Positions 10,618 through 13,119 of a stretch of DNA of 13,119 nt are shown in pieces (positions within the stretch are counted from its first letter, which is position 1; each line of letters opens with the position of its first letter). The notes below the pieces were generated by a model. The model saw only the letters and a program-made list of their open reading frames with translations, had not been told where the DNA came from and did not search any database. The DNA is taken from the NCBI GenBank assembly GCA_016748015.1, contig JAAOMT010000309.1, forward strand, positions 164,575 to 177,693, in the 5' to 3' direction. This DNA is from Geosiphon pyriformis. Its lineage: Eukaryota > Glomeromycota > Glomeromycetes > Archaeosporales > Geosiphonaceae. The position numbers and the translations under genes are program-made.

Positions 10618-11236
10618 AACTACTTATTAGTAAAGGGAAAGAGTTACCATACCACTGCCAAAACCAAAAAAATCCAATTTATTTAATATCACCTTAACTG
10701 AATTCTCTAAAACTGCCAGGTTAGCCTCCAGGCCACCTATTTTCACAGTTAAAACACAAAAACCACTTGAAGAAATGTTCTGGAAGACAACAGTGACCAC
10801 ACTAGACACAGGAAGAACGAACAATAAAGTGTCAACAATTATGTTCAGCACTGGGTTATGTTTAGGGGTGGGTGGAACAGTAAAACTTGCTGATAAAACA
10901 GCCAGCAATCTGTCCAGTTTATGTGAAATGTTGGCCACTTGGTCAGACACATTCTCAAGTGAATACTTAAAGACACTAACATTTAAAGCCAGAATCATAA
11001 CTGCAAGCATCAAACTATCAACTGAATCTATGCTCAAATTGTTCTTAATGAATGGTATAAAATACAAATTTTTAGAGGAGCCACTTACCACAGAAGCCCA
11101 AGTCATACCACCAAAGAAAACTGGACAAGACATGGGAGCTTGTTTTTTGGCATAAATAAGCACAAGGCATCTCTTATCCAAATCAAAACAAAGTTTATTT
11201 TTTGAAACCCTGCCCAAAGTTTTTTTTACCACTGCC

Positions 11237-11278
11237 ACATTTAGAAAAAACATGATCAAAATTACCATATGTGGCACA
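11237..11278 (-). other. CCHC zinc knuckle of ORF1, one Cys lost
   Basis: In the frame shared with the first part of ORF1, the peptide reads CATYGNFDHVFSKC. This fits a C-x2-C-x4-H-x4-C retroviral-type knuckle except that the second Cys is Tyr (TGT to TAT, codon 11267-11269), a G to A change on the coding strand. Such knuckles bind single-stranded nucleic acid in ORF1 proteins. The longer open frame over these bases is a different frame and should not be used for annotation. Confidence 0.75.
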
Positions 11279-11544
11279 CTTAGAAGAAGACAGACTAGCC
11301 CAGACAAGGTTGACACTCTTAAATATTGGTATAAAGTAGATAGCAGTCTTTTTGGCAACTTTAGTATTAAAACATATGACAGCACAATGGGCTTATGCAT
11401 AAGATACCGAGTTCTTAGAAATATAGCAAGTCTTTTCACCATATGACTAGACCAGATCTGAGAAATCATGGGCAGTTGTGCCCATCAGCAGAGTATATAG
11501 GAGAGCATGATAGCTGTCTCTTAAATCTCATGTTTGTTTGTTGG

Positions 11545-11760
11545 CATTGGTTTTGGCAATATGTACTGAGTCTTTACCCAGCAAGATTAACCATTTGGAT
11601 ACAAACAAGTTAGCAACCTAAAAACTCTCAAACTTCACCAGCACTTTCTGCCAGAGACCAATCAGCTGCATTTTGATTGAAAAAATTTTTCCATACTTGA
11701 CCAAAGCTGACTCAATTACTGATTTGGGCAGATTAACCAAAATCTCTTTAATAATAATTT
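11545..11760 (-). other. RRM-like region of ORF1, young copy
   Basis: Pattern of strands and helices: KIIIKEI (strand), SVIESALVKYG (helix), IFSIKMQLIG (strand), QKVLVKFES (strand), a second helix ending in FVSKW, then LILLGKDSVHIAKT (strand). This alternation is like an RNA-recognition motif. Fold assignment is by eye, and the RNP motifs are not classical. It is interrupted by a stop in the second helix and by another just after the last strand. The insertion site of the young copy in the old copy falls in the same second helix. Confidence 0.5.
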
Positions 11761-12574
11761 TCTAATCTGATTATATATTAATCTTCTTTAGATTAGTGTT
11801 GACAACAAAATTCTTAGACACAGCCAACTGTTTAGCCAAAGCAAAACTGGATTTAGACGTAAAAGATGCCCTAATGATGCCTGGAAATTTTAATAAAGTT
11901 GATACATCTCTGAAACTGTTAATTTTGTAGAATAACTTCCTAACACCCTTAAGTTTGTTATGTAGAGTACTTCTGGGAACAGCCAACAGACCAATGTTGA
12001 GTACAAAAAATTTGGTCAGTTCAAAGCAAAGTCTTTTCTTAACAGAAGCAACTGAACAAAGAGGGGATTTCAAAAGAACAGGGGGAAGTAAGTTCATGTC
12101 AACGTTGTCAATGATAGAGCCAAAATTACAGAAACTTAAAGATGAGGCCTTTACTGCACCAGAGTTGAAGCATTTAGCCTTTGGGGTGTTGGTACAAGAG
12201 TTCAGTGGCTCATCACTCTTACTGTTAGCACTGTAGTCCAAGTTTTTGCCTATTTTGTGCCCTAACTTTTCATCTGAAGAAGTATTCATGTTCTTATACT
12301 GGCCAGGATCGCTTGCAGATACTTTGAAAGACAAATCAGCTTCATCACCTGAGTGTTTAACTTTTCCAAGTGAAACCTTTAATTTCTGTCTTAGACTATT
12401 ATTCACAGAGCTTGTAATGGTATCTCTGGCCAATTTTTTTGTGAACATAGCATTGACAACATCAGATACTAAAAGGACAACAAAAAGATTAGTAAGTTGA
12501 GAAATTGTAAAAACCAAGCAAAAATAAAAGATAAGAACAGATATAAAAAACAAAAACTTCTTCAAAAAATGCAT

Positions 12575-12609
12575 TATTTCAGGAATTTAGAATGTAGGAA
12601 AAAAAAAAG
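12575..12609 (-). other. 5' leader of the young LINE
   Basis: About 35 bases between the ORF1 ATG and the right edge of the element. It begins with C and a run of T on the element strand (plus-strand A run at 12599-12608). A very short leader is compatible with a full-length LINE, whose promoter usually lies inside the 5' region. No promoter element could be identified. If the real start is the downstream Met at 12448, the leader would be about 160 bases. Confidence 0.45.
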
Positions 12610-12611
12610 TT

Positions 12612-12620
12612 TTTTTTTAA
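12612..12620. repeat. Possible target-site duplication, 5' side of young copy
   Basis: TTTTTTTAA inside a longer T9-AA run, identical to 5791-5799. It marks the point where old-copy ORF1 breaks off and the young element begins. It is low-complexity, so it is suggestive only. The T run is nine long here and seven at the other side. Confidence 0.4.
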
Positions 12621-13119
12621 TATTTAATCCAATTTGGCAAATTCTACTATAGTTTTTTACTACAACTTAATTAATTATAATTTAATAAACACAATTTAAC
12701 CAAATTTGACTACTGTAGTAATAATTATTTTTTTTAGCATATCTATAAATTTTTTTTGATTATTACAGCTTAATTTAAATGTATTTCTTGTTTTTTAAAA
12801 TTATTATTTATAATAAATATCTTTTTTTTAGCCAATAATACAGCTTTTTTTATGTTTTTTTCTGTATAAATATTGATCTAATAATTTTTTTAAATTTTGA
12901 GAAAGTAGTAGTCTTCTAAAACCATTGATTATTGAAAAAATTTTCTTGATTACCTGAGTTTTTACTGTTACTAACTTGTTTTTTACAGCTAAAAGATTAA
13001 TATTTAAAGCAAAAAATTTCTTAATAACTATTTCAACTTGAATTTTTATTATCTTAAAGTTAATTTATTTTTGTCTAATGAAATATTAGAAGAAGATAAA
13101 AAAGAACCAATTTTTTTTT
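12612..13119 (-). pseudogene. ORF1 remnant of an old LINE copy, N-terminal part, cut by window end
   Basis: AT-rich remnant that is collinear with ORF1 of the young copy. Translation on the minus strand gives IKKFFALNINLLAV at about 13025-12985, matching TKFFVLNIGLLAV of the young copy at about 12020-11980 (offset about 1006). It continues with KKIFSIINGFRR, matching RKLFYKINSFRD. After several stops, a segment at about 12640-12780 includes VVKFG and VEFAKLD, matching the first half of the RRM-like region. It ends there, just where the old remnant at 5799 starts with the rest of the same helix. It is truncated on the right by the window at about residue 155 of young-copy ORF1. I infer that it is the missing 5' part of the same old element. 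Confidence 0.8.

Larger units (their letters stand above)
5942..10678 (-). pseudogene. ORF2 of the young LINE: endonuclease, reverse transcriptase, RNase H (broken)
   Basis: Decayed ORF2 polyprotein. Reading the pieces in order gives the endonuclease (about 10617-9930), a linker (9930-9377), the RT (9376 to about 7430), RNase H (about 7255-6800) and a C-terminal CCHC finger region ending with the stop at 5942. The frame is open without an ATG from 10678, overlapping the last ~50 bases of ORF1. The first Met in it is at 10582, but the endonuclease homology (WKIATCNIKDMN) starts about 11 codons earlier, so the original start must lie upstream or was lost. Many breaks are single-base changes of Trp, Gln or Arg codons to stops, such as 10073 (Trp expected) and the Gln stop just below 8497. 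An intact protein would nick chromosomal DNA and copy the element RNA at the nick. This one cannot be made in one piece. Confidence 0.9.
10627..12574 (-). pseudogene. ORF1 of the young LINE (RNA-binding, broken)
   Basis: ORF1 begins at the ATG at 12574 and runs in one frame to about 11220, apart from stops at about 11771, 11763, 11620, 11530 and 11400, which sit where the family has Arg, Gln or Trp. It carries a Ser/Lys-rich N-terminal region, an LNIGLLAV segment at about 12000, an RRM-like region (about 11545-11760) and a CCHC knuckle at 11237-11278. In the knuckle the second Cys is Tyr (C-x2-Y-x4-H-x4-C). At the A8 run (11220-11227) the frame shifts. The C-terminal part continues in the frame open to 10627, with FFGGMTWASVV and heptad-like helices (LENVSDQVANISHKLDRLL). 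Residues before about 11230 in that frame are an out-of-frame artefact. Intact ORF1 would package the RNA with ORF2. The first ~42 residues are hydrophobic and may be leader sequence, with Met43 as an alternative start. Confidence 0.85.
5800..12609 (-). mobile_element. Younger near-complete LINE (non-LTR retrotransposon), about 6.8 kb
   Basis: This element contains, in minus-strand order, a short leader, ORF1 with an RRM-like region and CCHC knuckle, ORF2 with AP-type endonuclease, reverse transcriptase, RNase H and C-terminal CCHC finger, a 3' UTR and a short poly(A). That domain order and the lack of terminal repeats identify a non-LTR element of the RNase H-bearing (I/Jockey-like) kind. 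Every open frame is broken by stops or frameshifts, and acidic motif residues are mutated in all three enzymes, so it is inactive. It is clearly less AT-rich than the copy it interrupts. It seems full length, because ORF1 begins close to the right edge and a poly(A) marks the left edge. The edges are supported by old-copy ORF1 sequence on both sides. Assignment to a Glomeromycotina family is from memory of similar proteins and is not proven here. Confidence 0.9.

Noticed and set aside
8275-12500. Plus-strand open frames of 62 to 126 codons (e.g. 10775-11155, 11955-12236, 12246-12500)
   Set aside because: They are all antisense to recognisable ORF1 or ORF2 segments, and none shows a domain or motif of its own.
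5800-12609. LTR retrotransposon or integrated virus
   Set aside because: No long terminal repeats, protease, integrase or envelope-like sequence. The endonuclease is of the AP type, upstream of the RT, which is typical of non-LTR elements.
12599-12618. A10-G-T9 as a hairpin or terminator
   Set aside because: A/T runs of this kind are frequent here, and this one coincides with the element edge and the target duplication. There is no evidence of transcription ending.
365-13119. Head-to-tail tandem array of three independent LINE copies
   Set aside because: The outer pieces are complementary halves of ORF1 with nearly touching ends and similar AT-rich decay, which fits one split element better.
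1-13119. CRISPR array, tRNA, rRNA or an undescribed defence-like system
   Set aside because: No regularly spaced repeats, cloverleaf or conserved rRNA words were seen, and no operon-like set of intact genes. The window is explained by nested dead retrotransposons.

Overview
This window looks like a piece of an AT-rich eukaryotic nuclear genome made almost entirely of decayed non-LTR (LINE-type) retrotransposon sequence. I see no intact gene, no RNA gene and no cellular coding sequence. All recognisable coding remnants lie on the minus strand. From memory, the residual peptides most resemble the LINE family common in arbuscular mycorrhizal fungi (Glomeromycotina, e.g. Rhizophagus/Gigaspora). 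That is an inference from recollection, not a search result.

Layout: (1) 1-364 is an AT-rich flank with nothing recognised. (2) About 365-5799 is the 3' part of a very old copy ('old copy'), read right to left: the end of ORF1, then ORF2, then the 3' UTR. It is extremely AT-rich and full of stops. (3) About 5800-12609 is a younger, near-complete copy of the same family ('young copy', about 6.8 kb), also on the minus strand. It has a short 5' leader, ORF1 (N-terminal region, RRM-like fold, CCHC knuckle, heptad-like C-terminus), ORF2 (AP-type endonuclease, reverse transcriptase, RNase H, C-terminal CCHC zinc finger), a 3' UTR and a short poly(A). (4) About 12612-13119 is ORF1 sequence from an old, AT-rich copy. 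It stops in the RRM-like region almost exactly where the old copy at 5799 resumes.

The most economical reading is a nested insertion: the young copy landed in ORF1 of an older relative and split it. The two old pieces then form one element running from beyond 13119 to about 365, and a short A/T-rich 9-bp repeat flanks the young copy.

Both copies are dead. The young copy has stops, at least one frameshift, and Asp-to-Asn changes at acidic motif residues in its endonuclease, reverse transcriptase and RNase H. Differences between the copies are strongly biased towards C:G to T:A, and CpG is scarce, which suggests cytosine-deamination or RIP-like decay. In an intact family member, ORF1 would coat the RNA and ORF2 would nick the target and reverse-transcribe the RNA in place. 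Neither copy here can plausibly do this alone.
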